The notes beneath the pieces were generated by a model. The model searched no databases and was not told the DNA's origin. It worked only from the letters and a program-made list of their open reading frames with translations. From Emiliania huxleyi CCMP1516 (Eukaryota; Haptophyta; Isochrysidales; Noelaerhabdaceae), in assembly GCF_000372725.1 (NCBI RefSeq), contig NW_005195301.1:266647-330646 (forward strand): a DNA stretch of 64,000 nt, in the 5' to 3' direction. The translations under genes were made by a program, and so were the position numbers. This document shows, one piece after another, positions 54,901 through 64,000 of the stretch (within the stretch, counting starts at the first letter, position 1; the number at the start of each line of letters is the position of its first letter).

Positions 54901-56625
54901 ATGCCGCCCCGCGCGGCCGCAGCGTCCAGCGCAAGGCCTCGTCGTCGTCCTGTCCCCGCGGCGTCTCCGGACCAAAAGAGGCAGCGGCTCCTCGAGGCGG
55001 CCGAGCGTCGTCGACGGTCGGCGGCCGAGGCCGAGGCCGAGTCGGGCGGCGAGTCTGGCGCGACAGTGCCGGGCACCTCGACGGCGGCGCAAGGGCTCGA
55101 GCTCGCTTTGGACGCAGGGTCGCATGGGCAGCACGCTGGCCCCCCTTCGCGGATCGCGCTCCCTCCCGGTGCGGTGCTGACGGTCGGTCGCGACACCGCC
55201 TGCGACGTGACTCTCACTGCCCAGCACATCTCGCGCCAGCACGCCGTGCTCCGCGTGGCGGCATGCGGGCGCAGCGTCCGGCTCGAAGACGTCTCGCGGA
55301 AGAATGGCTGCCGCGTGGAGCAGCCCGGCGGGGACGAGGCCACCCTCCTGCGGTCGACGGCCCACGAGGTGTCGGCCTGTCAGCTCGGAGACGGCGACTT
55401 CCTCACTTTCGGCCTCTCCAGCGCGCCGCGGTCGAACGAGTGTTCCTTCCGCTACACCGTGCGTGCTGTCGCGGCCGCTCCCGCAGCCACCGCCCGCGTC
55501 GCCGGCGCGGCCACTCCAGTATCCACAGCGCCTGCCGCGCCCACTGCGCCCGCCGCTACCGCCGCGCCCGCCGCTACCGCCGCGCCCGCCGTTACCGCGG
55601 CTCCCGCCGATACCGCCGATACAGCCGCTACCGCCGAGACCGCCGATACCACCGCGCCTGCCGCTACTGCTGCGCCTGCAGCGCCCGCCGCTACCGCCGC
55701 CGCTGCCGCCGCGGAGGCGACGGTCGATGGTGGTTGCATGGAGCCGGACCGGCCGGGCGGCAGCGGTCGCGACATGAACCGCGAGGAAGGGCAGGCGCCT
55801 CCGGCCCCGGAGCCCTCGGAGGCAGTGACGACCTCACAGATCGGGGTGGCGGCGGCTGATGCAGCGAACTCGAGCAAAGCTGACGACCGCGCCGTGGCGA
55901 GCGGCGGCGGCGAAGAGCGCGGCGCCGAGAGCGACGCGAGCGACGCGAGCGAGGCGAGCGACGCGAGCGACGGCGTCACTTTTGTCTGCGTCGGGAGGCG
56001 ATCGGTGGGCGCGACGCTCGCACACGCGAGGTACGACTGCGAGGTGGTCCCCTTTGAGGAGGGGCGCGAGGAGGAGATGTGCCCCTCCTGCTGGTGCGGC
56101 GCTTGCGGCGTGCCCGCCGCCGAGTGCCCGGACTGGCCTTCCCACTGCAAGACGACCCGCGCCGCAGCGATGGCGTGCCACGCGGCTGCGCGGACGGAGT
56201 CGCTGCGGGCGCGCCTGCAAGCCGTGCCGCGGCCGCCACCGCTCGATCCCGGCTGCTCGGCGGCGCGGCTGATGGCGGAGCCGCGCTGGGGGCCGATGCG
56301 CTTCACCGCTCTCTCGTGGCTGGCCAACTGCGGCAGCGCGGAGGAGGGCGTGTCCGCCACCGTCTCTGCCGTCCACGGCGTGAGCGCTCCGGCCGCGCAG
56401 GCGCTGCTCGCCTCGCTGCAATCCCTCGGGGAGGTGATCGCCCTCCCGTCGCTCGGCTTGCACGTGAGGCCGGGCACCAACATTGACGTGCCGCCGGCGC
56501 CACCAGCGCCGCTCTTCCCACTGCCGCCGCAGCCTCAGCCGCCGCCGCCGCCGCAGCCCCGCCCCGCAGCCGTGCTGCCTCACGATGTCGTGATGCAGAT
56601 GCTCGCTTCTGCACCAGAGCCGTGA
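54901..56625 (+). CDS. FHA-domain protein with Ala/Thr-rich linker and Cys/His cluster
   Basis: A single-exon protein of 574 residues from ATG 54901. After a basic helix (DQKRQRLLEAAERRRRSAAE), an FHA domain spans about residues 75-185: TVGRDTACDVTLTAQHISRQ, HAVLRV, then LEDVSRKNGCRVE and LGDGDFLTFGL. The GR...SxxH...N-G residues that bind phosphothreonine are present (here ISRQH and RKNG). A degenerate APAATAAPAAT repeat linker (about 200-280) follows. Then comes a Cys/His cluster CPSCWCGACGVPAAECPDWP with SHCKTTR, a likely zinc-binding knuckle. The tail has RWGPMRFTALSWLANCGSAE and a Pro-rich end. FHA proteins read phosphothreonine in DNA-damage or transcription pathways; which applies here is unknown. 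Inverted copies of the R1/R2 repeat flank this gene and its convergent neighbour. Confidence 0.85.
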   Translation: MPPRAAAASSARPRRRPVPAASPDQKRQRLLEAAERRRRSAAEAEAESGGESGATVPGTSTAAQGLELALDAGSHGQHAGPPSRIALPPGAVLTVGRDTACDVTLTAQHISRQHAVLRVAACGRSVRLEDVSRKNGCRVEQPGGDEATLLRSTAHEVSACQLGDGDFLTFGLSSAPRSNECSFRYTVRAVAAAPAATARVAGAATPVSTAPAAPTAPAATAAPAATAAPAVTAAPADTADTAATAETADTTAPAATAAPAAPAATAAAAAAEATVDGGCMEPDRPGGSGRDMNREEGQAPPAPEPSEAVTTSQIGVAAADAANSSKADDRAVASGGGEERGAESDASDASEASDASDGVTFVCVGRRSVGATLAHARYDCEVVPFEEGREEEMCPSCWCGACGVPAAECPDWPSHCKTTRAAAMACHAAARTESLRARLQAVPRPPPLDPGCSAARLMAEPRWGPMRFTALSWLANCGSAEEGVSATVSAVHGVSAPAAQALLASLQSLGEVIALPSLGLHVRPGTNIDVPPAPPAPLFPLPPQPQPPPPPQPRPAAVLPHDVVMQMLASAPEP

Positions 56626-56913
56626 GCCCTATGCTGAGAGTGTGCGGTTCACCGCTGTGACGTGCGTCCCGGGAGTGCGCTGAGCGAGACATGTCTCTCT
56701 GTGAGAGAGATACGGGGAAGGGACGAGCTCTGAACGTGAAAGTAGCACAGACATGTCTCGCGCTGCACCGAAAAAAGAACTTTTTGTAAATACGCAGTAC
56801 GAAAAGTGTGGACACACGCTCGAGAGACCCCTCCCGCGTGACTTTAGTCTAAAGAGCCGCGGCTAGCTCATACCGTATAGGGGAAGTGGAGAAAGTGCTC
56901 GCCTCAGGCTCTC

Positions 56914-58089
56914 TCAGCGGGAATCTGACCCGGTGGCTCTCCGTCGCCGCTCGTCGCGTCGGGCCTTCGCGGCCTGCGCCGCCTCTGCTTCGCTGTGCAC
57001 CGCCTGTGCTTTGACCGCGTCCGCGACCGGCTTCTCGGGCGTGCCTTGGTCCGCATCCACCCTCGGCTCTTCTCCCACGTCCAGGCTGCCCTGCCGCCGC
57101 CGTTGCCGCCGTGTCGCCTGGGCCGCACGCGTGTCGTCCGCCTGCTCAGCCTCAGGGTGTTCTACTGCCGTCGCTCCACCACCCTCACTTCCGTCCCTGT
57201 TCCCGCCTTGCTCGCCCGCCACTGCCCGCTTCGGTCGCCCATCATGTCCGTCGTCGTCGTCCGCGGCGCCTTTTGCAAAGGGAAGCGCCTTCCGGAAGCG
57301 CGCGCCGAGGGAAGGGGGGTCCTCCGCCGATGTGGGCGCATCGCCCTGCTCTGCGCGCCGGGAGGATGCGGCGCACCACTCGAGTGCCTGGCCGTTGGGA
57401 AGAGGGCAGGGATATGACGTGCGGGCCACTAGGGATAGGCTTGAGAGTGTGGGCGGACCTGGGCCAGGCCGTCTCCGCGGAGTGCCGAGACACCGATGCA
57501 CTGGCAGTGGCGATCGCGGACTGTGTTGAGGTAGAGAGCTGCCTCGATTTCGGGCGCGGGCGCCGCGCTGGCCCGATCTTGCTTATTTGCGACCACGAGC
57601 AGGGGCGCACCGCCGAACACCGGGTTGTCCAGCACGGCCTGCAGCACGCGAGGTCAACAGGGTCTGAAGAGTGCCTGGAAGAGTGTCGATCGTGTCTCGG
57701 AGGCGTCACGGAAGTGCTATCGCGCGTTGCTCCTGCAATTCCCGCGCCGCCTCGAGGAGCCGTCGCCGGTCACAGGCATCAATCACGTAGAGGATGGTGA
57801 CGCCGCGCAGCAGCGGCGGAATGCGCCCCGCGAGCTGCGCCTCACCCGCGCCCGCGCTCCGTCCGCCGGCGTAGCTGGCCCAGTACTGCCGCAAGTCCTT
57901 TGCACCACCGACATCGACAAGCTCAAGAGGGGTTCCGCCGACGGCGACAGAGCGTGAAGCGACGCCACGAGAGGGCAGCGTCGTGCGCACGTCCTCGCCG
58001 CACACGCGCGCAGCGATAGAGCTCTTGCCAGAGCCGTCGATACCGAGCAGCAGCACCCGGTGGGGCTGGTAGCTGGTGGCCGCACCCAT
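56914..58089 (-). CDS. ARF-like small GTPase with C-terminal extension and no catalytic Gln
   Basis: Exons 58089-57724, 57638-57459 and 57387-56914 give about 339 residues. The second intron is GT-AG; the first fits a GC donor (CGC|GCGATA). The N-terminus MGAATSYQ offers a myristoylatable Gly. G1 is LLLGIDGSGKSSIAARV. The switch I threonine region is altered (TTLPSRGVASRSVAV). G3 reads ELVDVGGAKDLRQYW, with Ala where ARF/ARL proteins have the catalytic Gln. G4 is LLVVANKQDR, and the G5-like SALRGDGL is followed by the last helix ALEWCAASSRR. A 20-residue insert (YAGGRSAGAGEAQLAGRIPP) lies after switch II. The extension of about 145 residues is charged and disordered (KRAVAGEQGGNRDGSEGGG). Loss of Gln predicts very low intrinsic GTP hydrolysis. 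It converges on the FHA gene 288 bp away. Confidence 0.82.
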
Positions 58090-58196
58090 GACGCGACGAT
58101 GTAACCGTCAAAAGCTCGAAAAACCCGAATTAGTGTAGGTGTCTAGAAGGCGTATTCGGTTGCAAAGCTACACATACTTTCTTGTATTTATATATT

Positions 58197-59240
58197 ATTT
58201 TTTAATTTTGACCGCGCAAGATAAAAGGGTGTCCTAAGGGCTCTGCCCGCAAGGCGCCCGCGTCGCAGACGCGGTACCATTGACAAATCTGCGATATACC
58301 CCCACACGAGCAAATAGCCAAAATCCGAATACCGTGCACGAAGTGGGCGATGTGGGATGCAAGCCTTCAGCTGGCACATCCGTAAAATTGAAGCCAAGAA
58401 CGTCCGCCAAATCCGTGCTCTTTCGGCGCAACTTGAGGGGAAGCCGCTGATCGAGCCCAGCGTGCCCGCGGCCGCCTCCCGCGCAGCAGCGCCTCTGGGG
58501 ACGACACGCTGCGGAATCGGATCGAGCCCATGGAGGAGGAGGGCGCAGTCGACGAATGGGAGGAGAGGGCGCAGTTGACATTGTCGTGTCTGACTCAGAG
58601 GAGGAGTTGGAGGTGCCAGCCATGGGTGCTCCGGCAACCTAACCTGATCCAGAAGCTCGCCGACGTTGTCACTCAACGTGCGTCATGCGTGCTCGAGCTT
58701 GAGGGAGGAGCTCAGCTAACGCTTCGGCCAGCCCCCCAGCGCCGCCGCCCACCGCCACCCACAAAGCACCTGCTCTACTATCCCGTACCTGGCTGGCTGA
58801 TGCTCACCCCCCCCGCTCCACTTTCCCCTGATCATGCCCGTGATAGCACCATCACTGTCGCCGTCCTGGTTTTGAACGTGGCAGCTAGACTCTAGGAACT
58901 CGGTAGTTGTGACCCCTCGTGAGTGAGGAGCAGGAGAGAGAGCTTTGTGGTGTTGGTGTGGTTGTCTCTCTATCTCCTCTTCTAGCTCTTAGCATGAGCT
59001 GCGCCCTGTGTCCGACCCCTTTTGCGCAGCAACACCTTAAACTTTTAGGCCCTCCAAATTCGGGTCGGAGCGTAGCGGAGTGGGCCCCGAGTTTGAAAAG
59101 GGCGACGGACGCTTGCGTCCTAGCCTCCAACAACGCCTCCCCGGCGCAGAGGGGCCCCCGGAGGGATGCACAACCGCTCCACGCCACGCCGCTTGCGGCG
59201 GTCCTCTTCCCAGCTCCGCTGAGGGCCCGTGCGTTATTAA
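58197..59240 (-). repeat. Composite repeat R2, inverted relative to R1
   Basis: 58197-58535 is block I in reverse; 58895-59240 is family H with its tail in reverse. The intervening 58536-58894 has no match in R1. Together with R1 it brackets 4.5 kb that hold the FHA and ARL genes. Confidence 0.8.
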
Positions 59241-59418
59241 TTTTTTTAATTGCGCTGGTTCACGGAAGGTGCCACAGCTCGCCCGAGCCTGCAGCACACT
59301 TCGTCGCTCTTCCTCGGACTGAGCTACGACTGTGGACTGTGAGAGCTAGGACTGTGAGAGCTAGGACAGCTCAACACCAGGCAGCAGCCCAGGGACTTCT
59401 TCGAACGACTGTGCGACG

Positions 59419-60108
59419 ATGGCTTGCTCGGCCCCGAGCTCAACGACTAGCTTGACAACAGGCAGCCCGGGGACTTCTGGTTCGGAGTGGAGCACCCCGT
59501 CAGGCGCGTGCTCTCGCTCGGAGAGCACGCCGCAATCGTTGCTCAGCAGCCCGCGTTCCCCGATGCTGGCTTATGTGGACACGACACTCGGGACCTTCTT
59601 TCTGCGCCATGGCTGCGACATTGGGTCACCGCTGCTCCGCTCGCTCTCGGCATCATCCTCGCCGGGTGTCTCGACATTGGGTCACACGCTGCCGAGCCCG
59701 CTGAGCACCCTGGTCAGAAGTGAAGAGTATTCAAGCTCGGCATCCTGCGGCTCTGAGCCGTCGCTGTCTCGTATCGACATGTCCCTGGGATCCTTCACCC
59801 GCCGCTTCGCCCACGAGATTGGCTCTCCTCTCTACCGCTCACTCTCTGCGGCGGTCTCGCCGAGGCCCGAGGGCTCCAAGGCAGCTCGGGCCCCCACCTC
59901 GCCAGTCTCGCTCGGCCCAAACCGGCCGGGTGGAGCGGCGGGATGGAGCATTGCAGCCGATCGGGACGGTGCTGTCACGGAGCTGTGCGGCGGCGCCAGC
60001 TCGAAGCGGTTTACGCGGAACCTGTCAAGTGGGGGCCTCGATTCAGCGATCGCGGGCCTGTGCAAGGCAGGCCTGGAGGAGCGCGAGGCGGCATCTGCAG
60101 ATCGATAG
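59419..60108 (+). CDS. Ser-rich protein with an internal duplication
   Basis: A 229-residue single-exon frame from ATG 59419. It is rich in Ser/Thr/Pro (SAPSSTTSLTTGSPGTSGSE) and carries two copies of one module: YVDTTLGTFFLRHGCDIGSP LLRSLSASSSP and RIDMSLGSFTRRFAHEIGSP LYRSLSAAVSP. The repeat (G-[TS]-F...IGSPL-RSLSA) contains RSLS sites typical of basophilic kinase targets. The C-terminus (ASSKRFTRNLSSGGLDSAIA) is also RxxS-rich. It resembles a disordered regulatory or scaffold protein; no family is recognised. The ATG lies 180 bp after the R2 repeat. Internal duplication and clean codon bias support coding. Confidence 0.55.
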   Translation: MACSAPSSTTSLTTGSPGTSGSEWSTPSGACSRSESTPQSLLSSPRSPMLAYVDTTLGTFFLRHGCDIGSPLLRSLSASSSPGVSTLGHTLPSPLSTLVRSEEYSSSASCGSEPSLSRIDMSLGSFTRRFAHEIGSPLYRSLSAAVSPRPEGSKAARAPTSPVSLGPNRPGGAAGWSIAADRDGAVTELCGGASSKRFTRNLSSGGLDSAIAGLCKAGLEEREAASADR

Positions 60109-60313
60109 GCGAGTAGAGAGAATCTGTTTCACTGAGCGCGCTTCCAGCAGGCAAGAACGCGTGAAGGTTCGTACACTATATCCCCAGCTAGTAGCTGAAG
60201 CTAGAGTTGCGGGCACTGAGAGAAGCGGAGAGAGTTTGTGTCATTGCAACGTATGAATGAATGCCCTCTAAACACTAAAGCTGAGATTACATGTGGGGGT
60301 GTGTTCTCCTCTC

Positions 60314-61066
60314 GGCTTGTTGCACGAGTATATGGGACACGATGTCTCAAATATGAGGGGTTTTGACTCCTACCGGCTCCTGACGCTATCCCTGGCAGCT
60401 CTAATGACCAGGATCAGTAGTGTTGTGATAGAGGGTGCCCATACTAGCGCAGGAGCTGCCACACTCGCCCGGACCGTCCCCTTCTGGGGCCGGTTCCGCA
60501 GCCCGCGAGAGCCGACAGCGGGGCCGTGCCGCGGGTGCCTACTGCCGAGTGCCACAAACACTGCGCCGTCCCGCCATCACCTACAGGCTGTCTTGTGTGA
60601 TGGTTGGGATGTCCAAACGCCACCATCTTGGCTCTTGCGACCTCAAACCCGCGAGCTGTATGGGTGGTCCTGACGTCGACAGACGCCCGATGACCACGGT
60701 GAAGCTGAGCCGGAACGCGTCGACAGGTCTCGTCTGAGCCCGTGGCGGTCGCCGGCTGAGTCGCTGTGCACGGACCGGTACCTCAGGCGTCACCTCCGCA
60801 GCCTCAGGTCTCACACTCCACCACCTCCGCCAGGACGCCGTCGGTGGCACGCTCGGCGGCGAGTTTGTGGCAGCTCCATCTCGAGTACGGCGTCGAGCCT
60901 ACTCACTCCAGTTGGTTCGGCACACTCGGTGGGGTCCACTGAGTGTGCCGAACGCGCGAGCGGTGCGTCCTGGCAGCGCGCGCAGGCTGCGGAGCTGCCA
61001 CAAACTCGAGACACGCTTTTTGGGACATTTTCGACGCTTTTGTCCCATATACTCGTGCAACAAGCC
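60314..61066. repeat. Large nested foldback structure
   Basis: Three perfectly paired arms share a centre near 60934 or an offset one: 60915-60927 with 60941-60953 (GTTCGGCACACTC), 60861-60877 with 60991-61007 (GAGTTTGTGGCAGCTCC), and 60314-60339 with 61041-61066 (26 bp, GGCTTGTTGCACGAGTATAT...). The interior has no supported gene. Confidence 0.75.
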
Positions 61067-61264
61067 TCTCGGGCTCGGCGTGCGGGGGTGCGCAGCGGCG
61101 GCGCCACTGTGATATATTGCCGACCGATCACGATCCAGCTCTCAAGACGACACAAACTGCGCGTGGGGCCTTTAGGGGCCTAGAGAACACATCCACATGA
61201 GCCGATGGGTGAAAGGGAAGACCCGCCCGAGGTCTGATGCTCACCCATTGAGGAAGTGAGGAAC

Positions 61265-61528
61265 TGCTGCTCGGCCCACACCCGGATCCTGCTGAACAAG
61301 CAGCTCCTCTTGTAGCTCGATCGGTCACACCGCCATCGCCGCCGACGTCTCAGTGTGAGATGAGGGAGAGGGGGGACGACACTGCTTCTGCAGCGTGCAC
61401 CTCGATCCTGTACCGTGTGTTTGTTATGACCCCCCCCGATGAGCACACCAGCGAGGGGGGGCGAGACGGTCGAGGGGTCCCGTACCATGCGGAATCGACC
61501 CTATCCAGTGCTCCAGTGCTCAGCACAC
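61265..61528 (-). repeat. Repeat family A, reverse near-full copy
   Basis: Reverse complement of the 5411-5637 family, including AGCTCGATCGGTCACACCGC, CTCGATCCTGTACCGTG and GGGGTCCCGTACCATGCGGA. Confidence 0.8.
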
Positions 61529-61582
61529 CCGGCTCTCCCTTCCCTAACAATGAAAGTAGCAACGCGGAGCCAGGCACGGTAG

Positions 61583-62337
61583 GCTAACCTCGGAATGTAA
61601 GCGCACTTGGCTTGCTGTCTCCTACACAGCCATCTTACCTAAGGATGGCTGAGCTAGCTGCAGTGCAGCCATAGCCTCCAGGCCGATGGCTGCAATACAC
61701 ACAGGGCAGCCATCCTGAGTAGGGTTGGCTGGAAGCTCGCTGCTGCAGCCATACCGCACGCCCCGGGGCGGGCCCTCATGGCTGAGCTGGCTATATCGCA
61801 GCCATCTTGGGTAAGATGGCTGGGGGACAGACATTTCAGCCATCTACTATGGCTGGGGCACACAGTCAGTGCAGCCATCCTCCGGAGCATGGCTGGTGAT
61901 AATTCGATGGCAGCCGTCCGCCGCCCCCGCCACACGCACAAATGGCTGCGCGCTTGCCGCCCCCGGCCTCGCGGGACGGCTGCCATTGGCTGCGCCATCG
62001 AATTATCACCAGGCAGCCATGGCTCTGGAGGATGGCTGCAATCTCTGTGCCCCAGCCATAGTAGATGGCTGAAATGGCTGAAATGGCTGTCCCCCAGCCA
62101 TCTTACCCAAGATGGCTGCGATGTAGCCAGCTCAGCCAAGAGGGCTCACCTCGAGGCGGGCGGTATGGCTGCGGTAGTGCGTCTCCAGCCATGTCTACTA
62201 AGGATGGCTGCCGTGTGTGTGTTGCAGCCATCGGGCTGAAGGATGTGGTTGCACTGTAGCTAGCTCAGCCATCCTTAGGTAAGATGGCTGTGTAGGAGAC
62301 AGCACAGCCATAGTGCGCTTACATTCCGAGGTTAGCC
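61583..62337. mobile_element. Giant foldback element built of AGCCAT/ATGGCT units, with 10-bp target duplication
   Basis: The termini GCTAACCTCGGAATGTAAGC and its inverse, together with GGCACGGTAG directly repeated outside both ends (61573-61582 and 62338-62347), mark an inserted element. The two halves, about 61583-61950 and 61955-62337, are inverted copies along nearly their whole length: CTGTCTCCTACACAGCCATC, GATAATTCGATGGCAGCC, TTTCAGCCATCTACTATGGC and others pair across. AGCCAT or its inverse occurs dozens of times. There is no transposase. Target-duplication length and long inverted arms suit a Mutator-like nonautonomous element. Confidence 0.8.
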
Positions 62338-62347
62338 GGCACGGTAG

Positions 62348-63321
62348 TTCGATTTGGTCGATTTGGCGACCCTCCGCCGCGAGCCCGCCCCTGCATCCCG
62401 GGGGCCCGGCCGACCTGGATCCTCCTGGCACTCCTCGGCTTCCTCCCGACGGTCGGCGGCACCAACCCCGTGCGCTTTGAGTCAGCTCGATCCTCGGCAT
62501 GCGCATTCTGAGGAGCCGCTCCGACTTCCCCACAACTGCCTGGACAGTACCTTGGCGTATCAGCGAGACACGTACACGAATGTGACCGGCCGGGATCTGT
62601 AGCTCGAGGCGGGACGCACGACTTCCCTCTTCAAAACCATGACCGAGACACTCGACCTCGCCCGTACCAACAATTGCGAGCGGCGTCAAAACGGACGATT
62701 TGAAGCCGATCAAAGACCTGCTAATTCGTCAGCATATAGTCTTGAAGGCAACAGAACACTTCGGCCGCTTCGTTCTCAACGACAGCGCTCGCACAAGGCC
62801 GTCCTCATGGCGGAGGTAGGTGCGATGACGTATTAGACTACATTTGGAGGCAGGAAATGTTGCTGCACCACCAGGACAAGCAAGTCTTCAAAGATCGAGA
62901 AGCTGCAACAACTACACAGTGAAAGGCAACGCACGGAGCTACTGATGGGAGCAGTTTTGGTATGCGTCTTCCTCCTCTCTTTCCTAAAAGGGTTGCAGGA
63001 TTGGCTTCTGCCGCATATCCATGGCGAGGTGCGCAAGGCGTGCCTGTCAGAGCAATCAGAGGGGTGGCCGTTCCCGCAGCACGACTGGTTCGAGTTCCAG
63101 TTGTTGTCGACGCCGAGACGGTTGACAACTTCACGGCTTGCCTTCTCCGAAGTCTTACGGAGAGAGAGTTGAGAGAGAGAGATTTTTAGGAGGCCAATGG
63201 TCCACAATTCACAACGCTTCCAATATTGATTGTGTACCAGAGAGACAGGTGTGGGAGCTGTGGGAGCGGCCTCTTCAAATCAACTGAGCCAGTTAGTTGG
63301 TTAGAGGCGTGTGTGAGTGGT
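62348..63321. other. Intergenic, no supported gene
   Basis: Small frames only. One (62945-63172) has a hydrophobic start GAVLVCVFLLSFLKGL but no further support. A MITE-like end GAGAGAGATTTTTAGGAGG lies at 63174-63192. Confidence 0.5.
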
Positions 63322-63437
63322 TGCTATTTTCAGTGTATGTAGCAGTGTAGGTAGCTCTTACGTACATTCCCGGAGGAAGGAGCACTGCTGACGGGGGATT
63401 GCGATGTCCGATGAGAAGCGATCCGAACGTGGCATTT
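63322..63437 (+). repeat. Dispersed repeat family J, copy 2
   Basis: Matches 5806-5899 from CTATTTTCAGTGTATGTAG to GCGATCCGAACGTGGCATTT, with a tandem GTAGCAGTGTAGGTAGC expansion. Confidence 0.7.
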
Positions 63438-63640
63438 TCAACGATCGGCGTCCATTCGTCGCAAACACTTGTGTGCCGTTTGCGTCGCTGGCACTAGACG
63501 CGCCACGCCTGGAGGGCGGGCCCGGCGCCACATGGCGCCGGGCCGCCGGCCAAACCGTTAGTTTCTCCCAAAAGCTAAAAGCAAACTTGCCAAGTCGCGA
63601 AAAGTACGGACGGCTACACGGTGTCAGGACTGGGCACGTA

Positions 63641-64000
63641 ATGACTCTTTCACCCTCCGCCGCGTCGGGCGCGCGACGGCTTCGTCGGCTCACGACAGCC
63701 CGTCGTCTCTTCCGGAGACGGACGCAGAGCAATTCGCCCTCAGCGGACCCTGAAACGGCCGAGATCCGTGCGACGTTCGACTCCTTCGACACCGACGGAT
63801 CAGGAAGCGTGAGTGCCGACGAGCTGGAGGCTATGCTGGGGCAACTCGGGTTTACCGCCGGTGAGGTGGCTGAGATGGTATCGCAAGCAGACACCGACAA
63901 GAACGGAGAACTGGATTTCGATGAGTTTCGGACTCTCATCAATGAGGACGGCTCGTACGGCTCGTATGGATACTCGTATGGTGGCTGGCCAAGTGCTTAT
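63641..64000 (+). CDS. EF-hand protein, incomplete at right edge
   Basis: ATG 63641 opens a frame of 120 codons with no stop before the window ends. The first 45 residues are basic (ARRLRRLTTARRLFRRRTQ), resembling a targeting or calmodulin-binding segment. An EF-hand pair follows: ATFDSFDTDGSGSVSADELE and AEMVSQADTDKNGELDFDEF. Both loops have the D-x-D-x-[SN]-G...E pattern with all ligands. After the second hand the sequence is Gly/Tyr/Ser-rich (DGSYGSYGYSYGGWPSAY), perhaps a linker to further domains. The pair spacing is that of calmodulin or centrin lobes. Whether it is a sensor alone or part of a kinase cannot be told. Confidence 0.75.
   Translation, partial: MTLSPSAASGARRLRRLTTARRLFRRRTQSNSPSADPETAEIRATFDSFDTDGSGSVSADELEAMLGQLGFTAGEVAEMVSQADTDKNGELDFDEFRTLINEDGSYGSYGYSYGGWPSAY

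Noticed and set aside
54484-55365. 293-codon minus-strand frame overlapping the FHA gene
   Set aside because: It crosses the antisense of a clear FHA domain and a tandem repeat; no domain of its own.
61600-62260. Several frames with repeated AVQPS/LSPSH text suggesting a repeat protein
   Set aside because: They are translations of the AGCCAT foldback and occur on both strands symmetrically.

Overview
This window looks like nuclear DNA from a haptophyte alga, most likely a coccolithophore such as Emiliania/Gephyrocapsa huxleyi. That is inferred from style and not proven. The DNA is very GC-rich, genes are short with introns of about 70-80 nt, and many introns only make sense with a GC-AG boundary. 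Several proteins have plastid-type leaders, there are many low-complexity Ala/Gly/Pro stretches, and short dispersed repeats are dense. No bacterial operons, rRNA or convincing tRNA genes are seen. A 100-base run of N (41425-41524) is an assembly gap.

Layout. 0.8-9 kb: a conserved protein with a C-terminal membrane anchor (-), a DUF1295/steroid-reductase-like membrane enzyme (+), an MPV17/PMP22 protein (-), a broken retroelement-like ORF with its 3' repeat, and an ankyrin protein (+). 10.9-22 kb: an MFSD5-type transporter (-), a secreted multi-ShKT-domain protein (+), an F-box protein (-), a multi-pass membrane protein (-), and a class I disulfide oxidoreductase (-) divergent from an RGG-tailed protein (+). 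24.9-31.3 kb: a long Ala/Glu-rich coiled-coil protein with UVR-like motifs and a probable lumen-targeted MsrA. 35.6-47.5 kb: a linker-histone-like protein (-), a fucosyltransferase-like type II membrane enzyme, a type I membrane protein, a secreted apple/PAN-like plus pentapeptide-repeat protein (-), and a conserved protein of unknown function (-). 50.6-64 kb: a 48-residue dually acylatable peptide gene, a DUF760 plus EF-hand plastid-type protein (-), an FHA protein (+), an ARF-like GTPase lacking the catalytic Gln (-), a Ser-rich protein (+), and an EF-hand protein running off the right edge.

These genes do not form one pathway; each appears to be an independent housekeeping or lineage-specific nuclear gene. 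What ties the window together is its repeat content. It has at least nine dispersed repeat families, a pogo/mariner-like element with TA target duplications (16.9-17.4 kb), several foldback MITEs, a 750-bp foldback built from AGCCAT/ATGGCT units with about 10-bp target duplications (61.6-62.3 kb), and a composite repeat present as inverted copies around the FHA and ARL genes.

Exon boundaries were worked out by eye from frame continuity, splice dinucleotides and family alignment. Those given as exact are phase-consistent but have no transcript support.
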